DNA of 64,000 nt from Leucaena leucocephala. Lineage: Eukaryota; Streptophyta; Magnoliopsida; Fabales; Fabaceae. Location: assembly GCA_037074615.1 (NCBI GenBank), contig CM073518.1, positions 2,418,001 to 2,482,000 of the forward strand, in the 5' to 3' direction. Within the stretch, counting starts at the first letter, position 1; the number at the start of each line of letters is the position of its first letter. Shown piece by piece: positions 1 through 12,601 of the stretch. The notes under the pieces were generated by a model. It did not search any database and was not told where the DNA came from. It saw only the letters and a program-made list of their open reading frames with translations. The position numbers and the translations under genes were made by a program.

Positions 1-62
1 ATATCACTCATGAGTATGAATAGAAAAATTAGATTTCTTTTCAGACGAGATTGTGACTAATT

Positions 63-248
63 TTTGTTGGTTGCCCACTCGATTTATTAGAATTTTACCC
101 CGACTATATCCGGATCCGACCCGCGTCGCGCACCTGACTATAGTGGGTGAGTCTTCTAACAAAATTTTTTTTTGTACTGTAAGACTCAAACTCAAAATAT
201 CGTTTAAGCGATATCGAGCCGCTTACCACTCAGACCAACTCCTGTTAG
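63..248 (-). repeat. tRNA-derived SINE, copy A
   Basis: Copy of the window's main SINE family in reverse orientation. On the minus strand it has a tRNA-like head (A-box-like TGGTCTGAGTGG, then a B-box region around the 'actcaaactcaaaat' stretch, which has decayed), a GC-rich body containing 'cggatccgacccgcgtcgcg', and an A-rich tail, seen here as T-rich sequence at 61-66. An exact 17-bp target-site duplication (cgagattgtgactaatt) lies at 46-62 and 249-265, which fixes both ends and indicates target-primed reverse transcription. Confidence 0.9.
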
Positions 249-265
249 CGAGATTGTGACTAATT

Positions 266-1868
266 ATTTACTCATGAATAGTATAATACGAGTATCTCTT
301 TGTGTTCGTACGATATAGAAGTCCAGAACAATGTAGTAGTACTCTTCACCCTAGCTGAGTGGGAATCACCTCTCTTCCTTTGAATCACCGGCTCGTGTCG
401 GTGCCTGCTGCCTCCCTTCATCAAACCCTTTTCCCACTTCTCTTCTCCTATTTACTGTCTGCGGTTTTACCACGCATGCTTGCTTGGAATTTTACCCATG
501 GCCACGTCATTGACGTCTTCGTTCTTTTTCCTTGCCAAAATCTTCCCTTTTCATGACCCATCTGTACTTCGCATCTTCTAAATTTATTATTTTTTTGTTA
601 TATAAGCATATAATGTAATTTTATTAATTATAACAGTTCATTAATGTTTCCTTTTTGTTTGTTTTTGGCCCTGTCAATCTTTGATTTGTGAAGTTTTGAC
701 AGTTGAGTGTTGCTGTAAAACTTGGATCTTTTCTGGTTCCGCTGTCATTTCATTTCCCACTACGAAGAAAATATTTTTTTAACTCAAATTCAAAGCGTCT
801 CTCTGCAACTCATACTCATCTTGTATAGTATTTTTTTTTTGTGTGCGCGCCTTTATCCTGTGTCTACTCTCTACACGTATTTTGGGTTTGCCACTGTGTC
901 TTTACTCTACTTTGGTTGCTGGCGATTGCATTCAAGCTGTGGGTAGTTGGGTGGATGGCTCTTGTTTTTTAGTTTTTTACCCTTCCTCTTATCTTCTTCG
1001 CCCTCTCTTTTTCCCGGCGCATGTGCCGGATGTCGCTTACTCTGCGTAATTCAGATTCTAGAAGAGCTTTCTCACTGGCCATACATTACGCCTGGTAAAC
1101 CCCCTTCCCTTTTTTCCTCTTGGCGCATGTGATTTGTATTTTCCTTTGCTCTCTGGGTTTCTTTCTCTCTTCTTTAGTACTTCATACTCTGAAAATGAGT
1201 CCAGCGAGAAAGTTGAGACTTCAAATCTGAGGAACCGTACGTCTTTTGTTTGGTTTTTCTTGCACGATTTGGTTTTACTCGTTGCAGCTCTTAAAGAAGT
1301 TTAATTTCCCCCTCTATGCCAAGTACTGTGAGCAATTTGCTGGGGTTTTCGATCCGTTGGCCAATGGCTTGTATTGTATACTGTTTCTCTGTTCAAAAAG
1401 GGGGAAAGGTTTCTGGCACTTCAATGTTCTAGTTGACATGAAGATTTCTTATTTTATTCGAAAGAAATACTTCAATCTTCTTGCCAATTGCTTATGTGGG
1501 ATAAATGCGCAAAGCTGCGAATCTTTATTCGCCTCCTACTTTGCCACCCTATTTCGTTCCCCATAAAATTCTATTTTTTGTCCCTTCCAATTTTCATGCT
1601 TGCCTAACCCTTCCAAGAAAGCACATCTTTCACTAGTTATTATTAAAGTCACGTACTTTGAGCAAAGCAATTGCTTCCCTTTGACAGATCTTTGAATGCA
1701 TTTGTGTATCCGTATGCTTATTTCATATATTCGTTTCCCATATGCCTACATGGTGTTTCTTGTTTGGCAGGAGCCGTTGCGTTTCTTGTTAACGCGGACA
1801 AGTTCTTGGAAACTGAATCAGAAATCTAACAAGACATAGTTTTCTTTGCTTGCTGGAAAGGAGATTGG
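266..1868 (+). promoter_or_regulatory. FBW2 upstream region with probable 5'UTR intron
   Basis: No coding exon is seen before the F-box gene start at 1869. The last part looks like a transcribed leader: a possible donor at 1237 (aacc|gtacgtc) and an acceptor at 1770 (tgtttggcag|gag) would remove a 534-bp 5'UTR intron. The stretch between them is T-rich, as plant introns are. This is an inference from splice-like motifs. No TATA box can be assigned with confidence. Confidence 0.4.
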
Positions 1869-3024
1869 ATGGAAGTAGTATCGGAGTTTCGAAGTTGGGA
1901 TGAGTTGATTCCGGATGCTCTGGGGTTAATCTTCAGCAATCTGTCCCTGCTGGAGACAATGACTGTAATCCCCAGGGTTTGCAAGTCGTGGGCTAAAGCC
2001 GTCGCCGGACCTTACTGCTGGCTGGAGATTGACATTGAGGAGTGGAGCAACCGTTGCCAGCCTCACCAGCTCGACCGCATGCTTCGCTTACTCATCACTA
2101 GAAGCTCCGGATCTCTCCGCAAGCTCTCTGTTTCCTGTCTCCAAACCCATTCCATTTTCACTTTCCTTGCCCAAAAGTAAGACCTATTATGATTCCTAAT
2201 CTCAATGTCTCGTTCCTTTATTATATGCTTGCTCTTATTATATTTGGCTATACTGATATTATCCTTCAAATTGATGTCGTAGTAGATAGATGGATGGATT
2301 AGTGTCACTGTCCGATTAGGCGATGTTCCTTATATGTTGTTTTGTTTTCAACGATTGTTTTGCAAGTGCTGGGTCGCTGCAGACTCTGAGAGTGCCGAGG
2401 AGTAATATGAGTGATTCCATAGTTGAAGATATTGCTGGAAGGCTTCGTATGATATCTTTCTTAGATGTGAGCTACTGCATTAAAATTAGTGCTTATGCTC
2501 TGGAGATAATTGGCAAGAACTGCAAGCTACTGGAAGGCTTTTGTCGCAACATGCATCCTCTGGATACAGCAGGAAAGCCCTATCAAGATGATGAAGCCTT
2601 TGCGATTGCCTCCACCATGCCTAAGCTCAAGCATCTGGAAATGGCTTACCATCTCATCAGCACAGAGGGTATCCTTCGAATTCTCTCAGTGTGTGCTAAT
2701 CTTGAATTTCTGGATCTGCGGGGCTGTTGGGGAGTCAAGCTCGATAACATGTTCCTGAAGCAGAGTTTTCCAGAACTCAGGGTGTTGGGGCCTCTTGTTC
2801 TGGGCTACTACGAGAGGGAAGGCTGGGACGATTGCTCCGATTTCTCGGATACTTCTGAATATCTATCCTGGGAGTTTGTTGCCGGTGATGTTGGTGACTA
2901 TGATGATGATGAAAGTGAGAGTTATGATGGGATGTGGGACGATGAAGGAAGGCTGGAGGAGCTCGAGTTGAGGTTCTATGAAGGAATTGATGATGCAAGA
3001 ATGTATTGGCCTCCATCTCCTTAG
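1869..3024 (+). CDS. FBW2: F-box protein, FBW2-like
   Basis: Two exons, 1869-2176 and 2367-3024 (intron 2177-2366, gt..ag), give 966 nt and 321 aa, close to the roughly 317 aa of Arabidopsis FBW2. The N-terminus carries an F-box (WDELIPDALGLIFSNL, residues about 10-50, followed by PRVCKSWAKAV). It continues with leucine-rich-repeat-like sequence (LRKLSVSCLQ, LKHLEMAYHL, LEFLDLRGCWGV) and an acidic C-terminal tail rich in Asp and Glu. The splice restores the family sequence AQNAGSLQTLRVPRS across the junction. F-box proteins are the substrate-recognition subunits of SCF ubiquitin ligases. From established knowledge, FBW2 in Arabidopsis targets AGO1; that role here is inference by similarity. 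The start is the first ATG in frame with the conserved F-box. Confidence 0.92.
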
Positions 3025-3690
3025 CCTTGTATTGCTGCTATCTCTCGTAAATTGCATGATCTCCTACTTACTATGTCTGAAGCTTCTTTTTCTTCACTGT
3101 TTATATGCTTCTTCAAAATGTAATGCCATGAAAACGAAGCAGTTTTTTTTTTTTTTCTTTTTGGCTTTCCCTACTAAAAATTTACCTTGTTCCGTGTCAT
3201 GACTCTATTACTCTTTATTTCTATCTTTACAAGCCTAACTAAAATGTATTTACTATGTAGCATCTGCCCTGCAAACTAAGGAAAGAAAGCTCTAAAATTG
3301 ATGTGATTCTCGGGGGTTTGGGACTAAACCTGCGAAAATTAGTGCCTCATACGGCGCTTGAATAGTTCCTTTCTCGACTTATAGTACACTGAAGATATCC
3401 AAAGGATAGAAACTGTTGGGTTTGAATTTGGAGACGACAATTAGGTACCCCACTTGGTACTATGATCTGCTCATCTCGAAAGATATGTGGGGCTCTCTCT
3501 TTCGAGGAACAGAAATATCAACTTGTTTTTATTTGATCGACCGGTTTGAGGAATGGGAGGTTAGGTTAGTTTAAGTCATGTTACGCCAAATTTAATCTCC
3601 GTGTTCGAGGGGTTGGTCCATGACTTTATTTAAATTGGGCCCGTGAATTTTTTTTTCTTGGTTTTGAAGTGATTAAAGATTAACACACCA
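3025..3690. other. FBW2 3' flank and intergenic DNA
   Basis: Contains the FBW2 3'UTR with a poly-T run at 3143-3157, then AT-rich DNA with no supportable gene. Confidence 0.5.
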
Positions 3691-3878
3691 ACGGGGGTTG
3701 GTCCGAGTGGTAAGCGGCTCGGTATCGCTTAAGCGAGGTCTCGAGTTCGAGCCTTGGCGTACGTAGAAAATTCCCGTTGGGAGACTCACCTACCATAGCC
3801 AGGTACGCGACGCGGGTCGGATCCGGATGTAGTCGGGACAAAGCTCCGGTGAACCAGGTGGGCAACCAAAAAAAAAAA
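3691..3878 (+). repeat. tRNA-derived SINE, copy B
   Basis: Well-preserved forward copy. The head reads ggggttggtccgagtgg (A box) and then the B box gagttcgagccttgg about 40 bp later. The GC-rich body contains gcgacgcgggtcggatccgg, and the end is ggtgggcaacc followed by an 11-base A tail. Target-site duplication is unclear (only 'aacac' is shared). This is one of the least decayed copies, so it is a good guide to the family consensus. Confidence 0.88.
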
Positions 3879-3982
3879 CACTATTATCTCCTCCCTCCTC
3901 AGTCTTGTGGGGTGCTGCTGGATCAGTCAATAGCTCTATAACGGTCAACGTTTCATAACATGATGCCCCGCAAACAAGCTAC

Positions 3983-4050
3983 TTTTTGTTTGGTTGACCA
4001 TCCAGTTAACTAGAACTTTGCCCCGATTATATCCAGATCCGACGCGCACT
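3983..4050 (-). repeat. SINE 3'-end fragment, copy E
   Basis: Only the 3' part of the same SINE is present, reversed. The T-rich tail and ggttgacca lead into ccccgattatatccagatcc and gacgcgcac, and the similarity then stops. The tRNA-like head is missing. This looks like a broken copy and not a 5'-complete insertion. Confidence 0.65.
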
Positions 4051-5742
4051 ACTTATTGAAGAAAGAATATGTCCTCGTCAAATAAAAAAAAAACAGAGTT
4101 TGCTCAGAAGCGAAAGCGAGGGCCACCGCTGCGCTGGCTTTGCGGGCCTTACTTTTTTCAATATTACTAATAATTTGGCGCTCTGTTGGAAAGGGTCCTG
4201 TTCTCTACTTCGTCTGGTACCGTAAAACTGACCAGTATGTGTGGTAGTAGTAATAATTCTCAGTCCCCGTACTTTATTCCCTGGCCCCTCTGATTACTGC
4301 ATAAATGCTCCCCATTTCAAATTTCGAAAGTAACACCGGAAGGACCGATAAAATACTCTAGGGACCAATATATGTATGAAGTATCCGCCAAAAAACGTTC
4401 ACAGTTGAACTCCGATAATCTCAGGGAGGGAATCATCTTAGTTTCTGACAAACTCTCATGACGACAGCCTTTGCTGCCTTGAGAGGTGCAAAAAGTTACC
4501 GAACAACTTCTCCTTAATTACTCCCCTGCTGTTACTGATTAGAATTTAGAACTGTAAGGAAAAAAATCATCAGAAATGTGAATGAATCAAACGGCGCAGA
4601 GAACAAAATTTCCCAGTGGATTTGTTAGCCCTTGTCTTACCACCAAGTATGGTTTGACAAGATCAAGGAACAGAGAATAAAAGTTTGATTCGTGCCGTGG
4701 TTATGCTGGGTTTTGACGTTTCCCAGGAATGTGTCTGGCGGGTGTTTGTTTCTGATTACAGTTTTAAGTATCCATCGTTGCGCCCAAGGGTTAACGTTCT
4801 GTTGCGATTACAGCATAGTCAGCAGTCACATGATTACATGTGATGGATGTTTTTTGGATCTTTCAGGCTATTATGGTTTGAACCCGTCCTTTGAAACTTG
4901 TGTCCGACCATTCTCCTGGAAAAGCTCAGTTAAATGGCATCAAAATTAAAATTGGCGGGGCACGTGTTCCTTCCTTGATCTAAAAAATTGACTCGCGGTT
5001 GATTATCTATCAGGGAGTAGTGACTTCAACTTTTGGATTGTAGCGTGATGGGATTAAGCCAAGCCAATTTTCTTAAGTAATGAGGACCCGGGAGGGGTTT
5101 TGTAATTTGTAATTATTTGTATGAAGCGAAGGGCAGAGGACCACCACGTCTCTTAATCTCTGTTTCATGCATATGGTGGTGTCTGCTTCCTGTGAACAGA
5201 TTTGAGGTTGCAGGAATATACATGTTTGTCCTCTGCCCTTATATAATTCATCAACTCCGTGGTCCCGCTACCTGCCCCTAATTACTCATTTACCCTTCAC
5301 ACTCGCGCATTTCTTACCCTCTTCTCTCTGCCATTCTCGTCCTTTTAGCGCACCATTGCTTCTCATTCTCAGATTTACCCCCAACGCAAAAACCAAATTT
5401 GCACATATAGGCTCTTCTTTTGAGAAGCCATGAAACGATGTTTTCACGACTCAATTTTACCCCCGACATTTATGAATACATTGCTCTTCTGTGTGCGAGA
5501 TTCCCGACTTTCCTCTCTGACTTGTATGCCAAATGATTACTATTTACTAATACATTCTTTGCGGATTCATTTCCCGCCGAGAATCTCATAATTACGAACT
5601 TAAATGGTCAAGCCCGGATTTAAAATGAAGCACTCGAGAGTTTATTTGTTAAAATTAGCTGGGCTTATTCTTTTTGGGTTGGGCCTAACTAAAAGCCCAG
5701 GCTAATGACTTCTTGGTGCGATGAGTTGTTTATGTACAAATG
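4051..5742. other. Intergenic, no gene seen
   Basis: Non-coding by eye: short, unconserved open frames only. A perfect G-box hexamer (cacgtg) occurs near 4962 but no gene start is nearby. Confidence 0.5.
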
Positions 5743-5757
5743 AAGTACCCAATAACT

Positions 5758-5947
5758 ACCCACCACCGGGGTTAGTCCGAGTAGTAAGCGCCTCGGTATC
5801 GCTTAAACGAGGTATCGAGTTTGAGCTTTGGCGTACGCAGAAAATTCCCGTTAGGAGACTTACCCACCATAGCCAGGTGCGCGACGCGGGTTAGATCCAG
5901 ATGTAGTCGGGGTAAATCTCCGGTGAACTGGGTGGACACAAAAAAAA
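5758..5947 (+). repeat. tRNA-derived SINE, copy C
   Basis: Forward copy with A box (tagtccgagtagtaagcg), B box (cgagtttgagctttgg), GC-rich body and a 10-base A tail. An exact 15-bp target-site duplication (aagtacccaataact) lies at 5743-5757 and 5948-5962. The tail runs straight into the duplication, as expected for LINE-mobilised SINEs. Confidence 0.93.
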
Positions 5948-6233
5948 AAGTACCCAATAACTTGCGCCCTTCCTTTACAACATGACACTCTGTAATTCTC
6001 GGTGTTTATTTTCTGCTTACAGTGATCATATATCTAAAAGAAATACCAGGGCCAATCCACCTCCTGATGAAAATCTAACCATTCCCGCAGTTTTACTTAT
6101 TACAATAATGCGACCCACAGTTTTTTCTACTGTCCCTATCTAATATGTACTATTTAATCTAATAGTCAAATATTCGTGTGATAACATTAGATCATATATA
6201 TTAATTAAGTTAGCCACCATTTTTCAACAAATT

Positions 6234-6415
6234 TTTTTTGCCCACCCGGTTCACCGGAGTTTTGCCCATACTACATTCGGATCCGACCCGCGTCTCGCAC
6301 CTGGCTATGGTGAGTGAGTCTCCCAACAAAAATTTTTGTCATTCGCCAAGGCTCGAACTCGAGACCTCGCTTAAGCGATACTGAGCCGCTTATCACTCGG
6401 ACCAACCCCGTTGGT
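6234..6415 (-). repeat. tRNA-derived SINE, copy D
   Basis: Reverse copy lying 270 bp from copy C in the opposite orientation. Head, B box (gctcgaactcgagacc as seen on the plus strand) and body are all recognisable. An exact 15-bp target-site duplication (atttttcaacaaatt) flanks it at 6219-6233 and 6416-6430. Confidence 0.93.
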
Positions 6416-6430
6416 ATTTTTCAACAAATT

Positions 6431-9191
6431 AAAAAAAACACGATCATGTTTTCAGAAGCATTTCGCTTATAGTAATGCGGCCCACCGTATTTATGTGTGG
6501 CGAGGTAAAGTTGACAAAAATAGAATTAGAACTTGAAACTGTGAAATATCGATGGGGGCTTAATGTTTTTAAAAGAATAAGAAACACAAATAAAGAAAAA
6601 AACAACAACGAGAGAGTAATCCATTCCTTCCATTTTTCTCAAAGCAAGTGACTTGGACGGATATTTAAGCACCTCTATGTTCAATGCGAGGGCAGTAGAC
6701 CCCGGCACAGGACCAAGTGGGGAATACAAAAGGATTTTATGTGGAAGAGAGTGAGATGGTTAGATTCCAGACACGTGGAGAATGTGTATATTTATTGAGG
6801 TCGTCGCAAATTGAGAGCGAGACCATAAAACACAAAAACCTCAGTCCGTTGGCCGCATCACTGGTCCTTTTACCCGTCCTCCCGATCGCTCTTCCTTATT
6901 TTCCAATCATTTTCTAATAAGGTTGTCATCAATTTCCTATTCTGAACATTTTACCTATGTTTAAGTTTAGGGGCGTAGGCGTCTGCTTACAAGCGATGAA
7001 TAAGACTAGTGCTATAACATTTGGGAGTAGTGGGTTATGCTCATCGTGTCTAGCAAGTTAATTAGCCCCATTAATTATCCATAGAGTTGGGGACCCATAA
7101 CAAAGAAAAATTCGACCTTGCTCACATCAACCACGTCTTCAGTAAATGCCGAACTTGTGGATTCACGGCCTCAATCACCCTCCAATACAAGAGACGCAGT
7201 GTGCCAGTCTTCTGCTGTCAGATCAAACCAGACGCTTTAAAGGCGAATGAAAAGGGGGGATGACCCTTGCTGCTCTACTCGAATCTGGGCTTATTTTTCC
7301 CATCTTAATTTCTCAATAGAATAAATAGATGGGCGAAAACTGCTGAGTTGGGATATGCTGTGTGTGAAAAATATTAGTCAAATGATCTGTCTTTTTCATG
7401 ACACGCATATAAGTACAAGTTCATGTGGACTCAAGAATTTGGACCAGGTAGTAACGAAAGACCCGAGTTAAGGTTTTTGATGAAGTGAAGCCGTAGTACA
7501 AGTCACTGGGCAAACCCGTGAGTATACAGAGAAAAACAAAATCACTGCCGCGATCTGGAACATTGAGTTTGACAACTTCGAACGGCGACGTTGAGTTTAG
7601 ACCAGGGATAGCATTACTCTGTATTCTTAAGTATTAACAAGAGTATCACAAAACGACCAACTGCTTTGTATATTCTTAAAATTCGCCTGAACCTGAAATA
7701 ACGAGGGAAGGCATGTCGACTCTGGCAACGGTTCGTTTCTTAACTGGTGAAACCGTGAAAGCAAATTCAAGCGTACGTCTTGTCTGTTACTAAAGTGAAG
7801 TCTGGGACTTTGGCATCAGTGGAGTTTGTAAAATGCCAACAACCCATAAGTTACATGTCCCATGGTTGGGCTGGGTAGGTGAGGCCTAGCTAGCTGAGAC
7901 GTCAAGTTAACGGAGAATTGGCGCAAAGCCGCAAACTGGCACGTTGCGGGGTTTGGTGAGTAAACGGAATTCAAACAGAGTAGGTGGGGGAGGACGAGAA
8001 TGACTTGGGCTTCAGAAAGCAGGGGTATTTCGGTCATTCGCAACCACCATGACCTCCCTTATGTTGCACGTGTCCATTGCCTTCTCTCTCCCATTGCTGG
8101 TTATTACTCATCCTTTTGTATCAATTATGCCACAAACTTTCAGGCCCTGTAAGAAGAGAATTAGTTATTATTACCAACTACTACGGATTTGAGCCCCTCC
8201 TCCTCAACAACCTCACTGAATTTTTCATTCTTTATTCTACTTAAATCCCATGATACTTACCCACACCGTATACAAACAAATTTTGTAAAAAGCATTTTTA
8301 TATATATTATATATAGTAATTGTGCCGTTAAAAAAATACTACTATAAAAATTACATTTAATAATTATTTTACCTTTTTTATGTAATCTTAAAATGTCTCC
8401 CCCCCCCCCTCTCGCTGCAGTGGGCTGCGTATCAAAATACGCGCCAGAGCAAAATATTTGGTTTTCAGACCCCTCAGGGGAATAACTGAACTGGAATTAA
8501 TCCAATATTGAATGATTAAAGCCCGCAAATGTTAATGTTAATAGATTACAATTACATCGAGGGAGGCCTCAAACAAAATAAAAGGGCAGCAAATGAAGCA
8601 CCGCGTACTCCACTCCACCAATCTCCTTATCATATCCTCTCAAAATCCTCTTTCTATTCTTTCCCCAAAAAACAACATATTATATATGATTTGTTATATT
8701 TTATGTAATACATATGATATTAATATCCACATTGAGATTAACGACAAATTTGTATTGACAATAATTGAGAATATTGAAAAGAAATTATCAGCAGAAAATG
8801 CGGGAAAAATGGGCAGAGCAGCGTCGTTGCAGGGCGCGAAGCGCTATAAAAGGAATTCGTGGGGTGAGGACAGTCCAGTGTTGAGAACTACAGCAAGTTG
8901 ACTTGTTCGCCTTCTCGGAAATTAAACTCCACATATGACGCCTTCACCTTGTTGAGTTGACCAAAATACCCTTTCTCATCTACCTACTCCAACTTCGCTT
9001 CGTCGTCTCTGCTGCCCAACAACACGTATCACCCAACCCCAACCGGCAGCCCTTCAGGTCACAACCCTTCTTATAAAACCCTTCTCTGTCCCTTCTCATT
9101 TTTCTCCAGGTACCACCACCTCCTTCTGCATCCCTCTTTTCCGTAGATCCTGTCAGAAGGTACCTTCGTAGCAGCATACACCAGAACCACA
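6431..9191. other. Intergenic; DAHP synthase promoter at right end
   Basis: No gene is supportable between 6431 and about 8800. There is an 11-base C run near 8399-8409. Candidate TATA boxes upstream of the DAHP synthase start lie at about 8844 (ctataaaagg, 345 bp upstream) and 9071 (cttataaaacc, about 120 bp upstream). Which one is used cannot be told from sequence alone. Confidence 0.4.
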
Positions 9192-12100
9192 ATGGCCGTT
9201 GCCTCCACCAACTCTCTCATTCCCAACAAATCCTTTCTTCCTTCTCACTCCCCTCTTCCTTCCTCCAAAGTCAACCCATCTTCCCTCTCCAATAAGCCCA
9301 GGCCTTCCCCTTCTATTCTAGCCGTTCACGCCGCTGAGCCCGCCAAGAATCCCGTCGTCTCCGACAAGCCGCAAGCGACAGCCACCACTGCTATGGCGAT
9401 TACATCCCCTAATGTGGATCGGGGAAGATGGAGCCTCGACAGTTGGAAATCTAAGAAGGCTCTACAGCAGCCTGAATACCCAGATAAAGAGGAGCTGGAA
9501 TCGGTGCTTCTGACTATCGAAGCGTTCCCTCCTATCGTGTTCGCCGGAGAGGCCAGGAGCCTGGAGGAACGTCTGGCCGAAGCTTCCATGGGGAATGCTT
9601 TTCTTCTGATGGGCGGAGATTGTGCCGAGAGCTTCAAGGAATTCAATGCCGTCAACATTCGTGACACCTTCAGAATTCTTCTTCAGATGAGCGTTGTTAT
9701 GACTTTCGGAGGCCAAATGCCCGTCATTAAGGTCCCTTGTTTTTCTCTTGATTTTTTCCTTTGTCTTATAAGAAAATTCGGTGAAATTAAGATGAATCGG
9801 GCTGTAAATCTGGCCTATCTTTCAATAGGTGGGAAGGATGGCGGGACAGTTTGCAAAACCCAGATCGGATCCGTTCGAGGAGAAAAACGGCGTGAAGCTT
9901 CCGAGTTACCGAGGAGATAATATCAACGGAGATGCTTTTGATGAGAAGTCAAGAATTCCGGATCCACAAAGGATGATAAGAGCGTACTGTCAATCGGCAG
10001 CCACCCTTAACCTTCTTAGAGCTTTTGCCACCGGAGGGTATGCTGCTATGCAAAGGGTCACACAATGGAATTTGGACTTCACGGAACATAACGAGCAGGG
10101 AGACAGGTATATATAAGTTCGAACTTGACCTGGCTTCATCTTTGTGCAATTTCTATATTACGATTATTTTTTCTTGAATTAGTATTTTTGTTACTTCCAA
10201 CTATTTGCTAAAAGAACCGAACATTTTTTTGGATGAAAAGTGAAAAGAATCAATTATTGTCAGGCTTCTGTTTTCGGGCATCTAAAGAGGACAGATTTAT
10301 GTTTTATTATGTTTTCCATCCACAAGACATCATCACTTTTCCATCTGTTTTTGTTGGCTTATTGCGAATGATATAAATTAAAGGAAACACTAAAAGAACT
10401 TTTTGCCCCCCGAACGATGATTGAGTTTAGTAACCTAATTCAGTTGCCTCATGCTTGGTCCCCTGTTGGCTTTTTTCTTCGCAGGAGATGAGCTAACACG
10501 TTATATTCGATAAGCATGCATAAAGAATATTAGTAACTTCTAAAAGGTTTATTGTAGTAAACTGTCATGATTGCGAACCGTAGAAGAAAACTTATTTGGT
10601 TTCTGTTGAAAATCTTGTAAAAGTAGAGATATTGCTGATTGGCGAAGTTTTTCTAACATTTAGAGCTTGTTATTTATTGAGCCCAAAGTTATCGCTGATT
10701 TTTTTTGAGTCAATTAACTATCGCTGATTGCTGTTTCAGAAAAGCTATAATATTTTATATGCAATTCTTCGGGTTCACTTTTTACTATTTTATTTACTGA
10801 TTTTTATCTTATTTGTGAAACAAAATTAAATATATAAAATTATTTGACGTCATTTGGATGATATAGTTAATAGGTTGATAAACTTTGTTTATTCGGCGAC
10901 CATTAATATGCTTTATGTAGTCTCGCTTTGTTGATATAATGATGAAATGGGTAGCTCGAGGAAAACTAACTCTGGTCTTGACATTGCAGGTACCGAGAAC
11001 TCGCTCAGCGAGTTGATGAGGCTCTCGGATTCATGGCTGCTGCAGGGCTGACTGTGGACCATCCTATAATGAAAACAACAGAGTTCTGGACTTCTCATGA
11101 ATGCTTGCTATTGCCATACGAACAATCACTCACTAGGTTGGATTCCACTTCTGGACTCTACTATGACTGCTCCGCCCATATGCTTTGGGTCGGGGAACGG
11201 ACCAGGCAGTTGGATTGTGCCCATGTTGAGTTTCTAAGAGGAGTTGCTAATCCTCTGGGGGTTAAGGTTAGAACATGATTCTTCAAAAGCTTTTAATGAG
11301 CAAGTGGCGAATTAACTTTACTTCATGATTTGCTCAATTCAATTACTGTTGAAATCAAGAATGGCTCACAGCTTGGCATTATGTTGCAGGTAAGTGATAA
11401 GATGGATCCAAATGAGCTTGTTAAACTCATTGAGATTTTGAACCCCCAAAACAAACCAGGAAGAATAACTGTGATCACAAGGATGGGAGCTGAAAATATG
11501 AGAGTGAAGCTTCCGCATCTAATCAGGGCAGTTCGAAGAGCTGGGCAAATTGTCACATGGATCACCGATCCTATGCATGGAAACACCATCAAGGCTCCTT
11601 GCGGTCTTAAAACCCGCCCCTTTGATTCCATCAGGGTATAATTCTAGTAACTTTTCTTTTGCTCTTTTCTGCGTCTATACGTGACCGTCAAGTCGTTTTT
11701 AGAAACACAGATTATAATGGTTGGATTAATTAAAGTTAGATGCTGGTTTCTGTCGTCTCCCCAACATGGAATAGAATATGAACATTTGCTAGCCATAACC
11801 TTTGGAGAAATAGTATGCTCTTGAGAATTTCTATCTGAATGAAGGAAAATCCATAAAAAGAAAGATTGGGATATAAGGCATGTGTGATGACTGTAATTGA
11901 TGAGGTATTTGTGTTGGAGATGGTTTTGAATGTTTGGCTATAAGTACGATTTATAACGAGTAACCATGATTTTAATTTTCACTTCTCTTCTTGAACTGTG
12001 GTCCTGAATGGCGGGCTATCACATACCCATAGAAACCGTGGTTGGTAGGTAGGAATTGGTCCTGTAATTTTACGGAAGTGATGTAATCAAGCCCACTAGC

Positions 12101-12601
12101 ATGTTATTTTATCAATTAAGAAATAAGAAATGTCATTGTGGGGGTTGGCTTGGGTTTCTTTGTCAGTTGGTGGGATTAGACATTTATGACCGTTATAGTT
12201 GTGGATACATCCAACTTGTAGAAAGAGAAATAATTAGTGTAGGCTCTACCAAATTGCGACAATTTGGTAGTGAGTGGCATCTGAAATATAAGATTAGTAG
12301 AAAGTTGATTTCTGATAGTGTCAATTTGATTGGGCAGGCGGAGGTGAGAGCATTCTTTGATGTGCACGAACAAGAAGGTAGCAACCCCGGAGGAGTTCAT
12401 CTAGAGATGACTGGTCAGAATGTGACGGAGTGCATCGGTGGATCAAAGACGGTCACCTTCGACGACCTCAACTCTCGTTATCACACACACTGTGACCCTA
12501 GGCTCAATGCTTCTCAGTCTCTTGAGCTGGCCTTCATCATCGCCGAACGGCTTAGCAAGAGCAGGATGAGATCGCAGAAGTTCCTGGGTTCCCAGTGGTA
12601 G
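9192..12601 (+). CDS. DHS: Class II DAHP synthase, plastid
   Basis: 3-deoxy-D-arabino-heptulosonate 7-phosphate synthase joins phosphoenolpyruvate and erythrose 4-phosphate, the first step of the shikimate pathway, in the plastid. Five exons: 9192-9731, 9829-10106, 10990-11266, 11390-11635 and 12338-12601, total 1605 nt, 534 aa, normal for plants. The first roughly 60 residues are Ser/Pro/Lys-rich like a transit peptide. Expected metal-ligand motifs are all present: GGDCAESF (Cys), DPMHGNT (His), HLEMTGQNVTECIGG (Glu) and HTHCDPRLN (Asp). All junctions are GT-AG and in frame. One oddity is QLDCAHVEF, where I recall Gly and not Cys in relatives. The ATG at 9192 opens the transit peptide. Gene identity is near certain; which paralogue (DHS1-3) is not. 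Confidence 0.97.

Noticed and set aside
3691..3760. tRNA gene suggested by A and B boxes
   Set aside because: No cloverleaf with matching acceptor stem; the same unit recurs with A tails and target-site duplications, so it is a SINE head.
8593..8901. Plus-strand 102-codon frame upstream of DAHP synthase
   Set aside because: AT-rich, no family match, overlaps the likely promoter.
9326..9716. Long minus-strand frames opposite DAHP synthase exon 1
   Set aside because: They mirror a real exon with strong codon constraint; no family resemblance.
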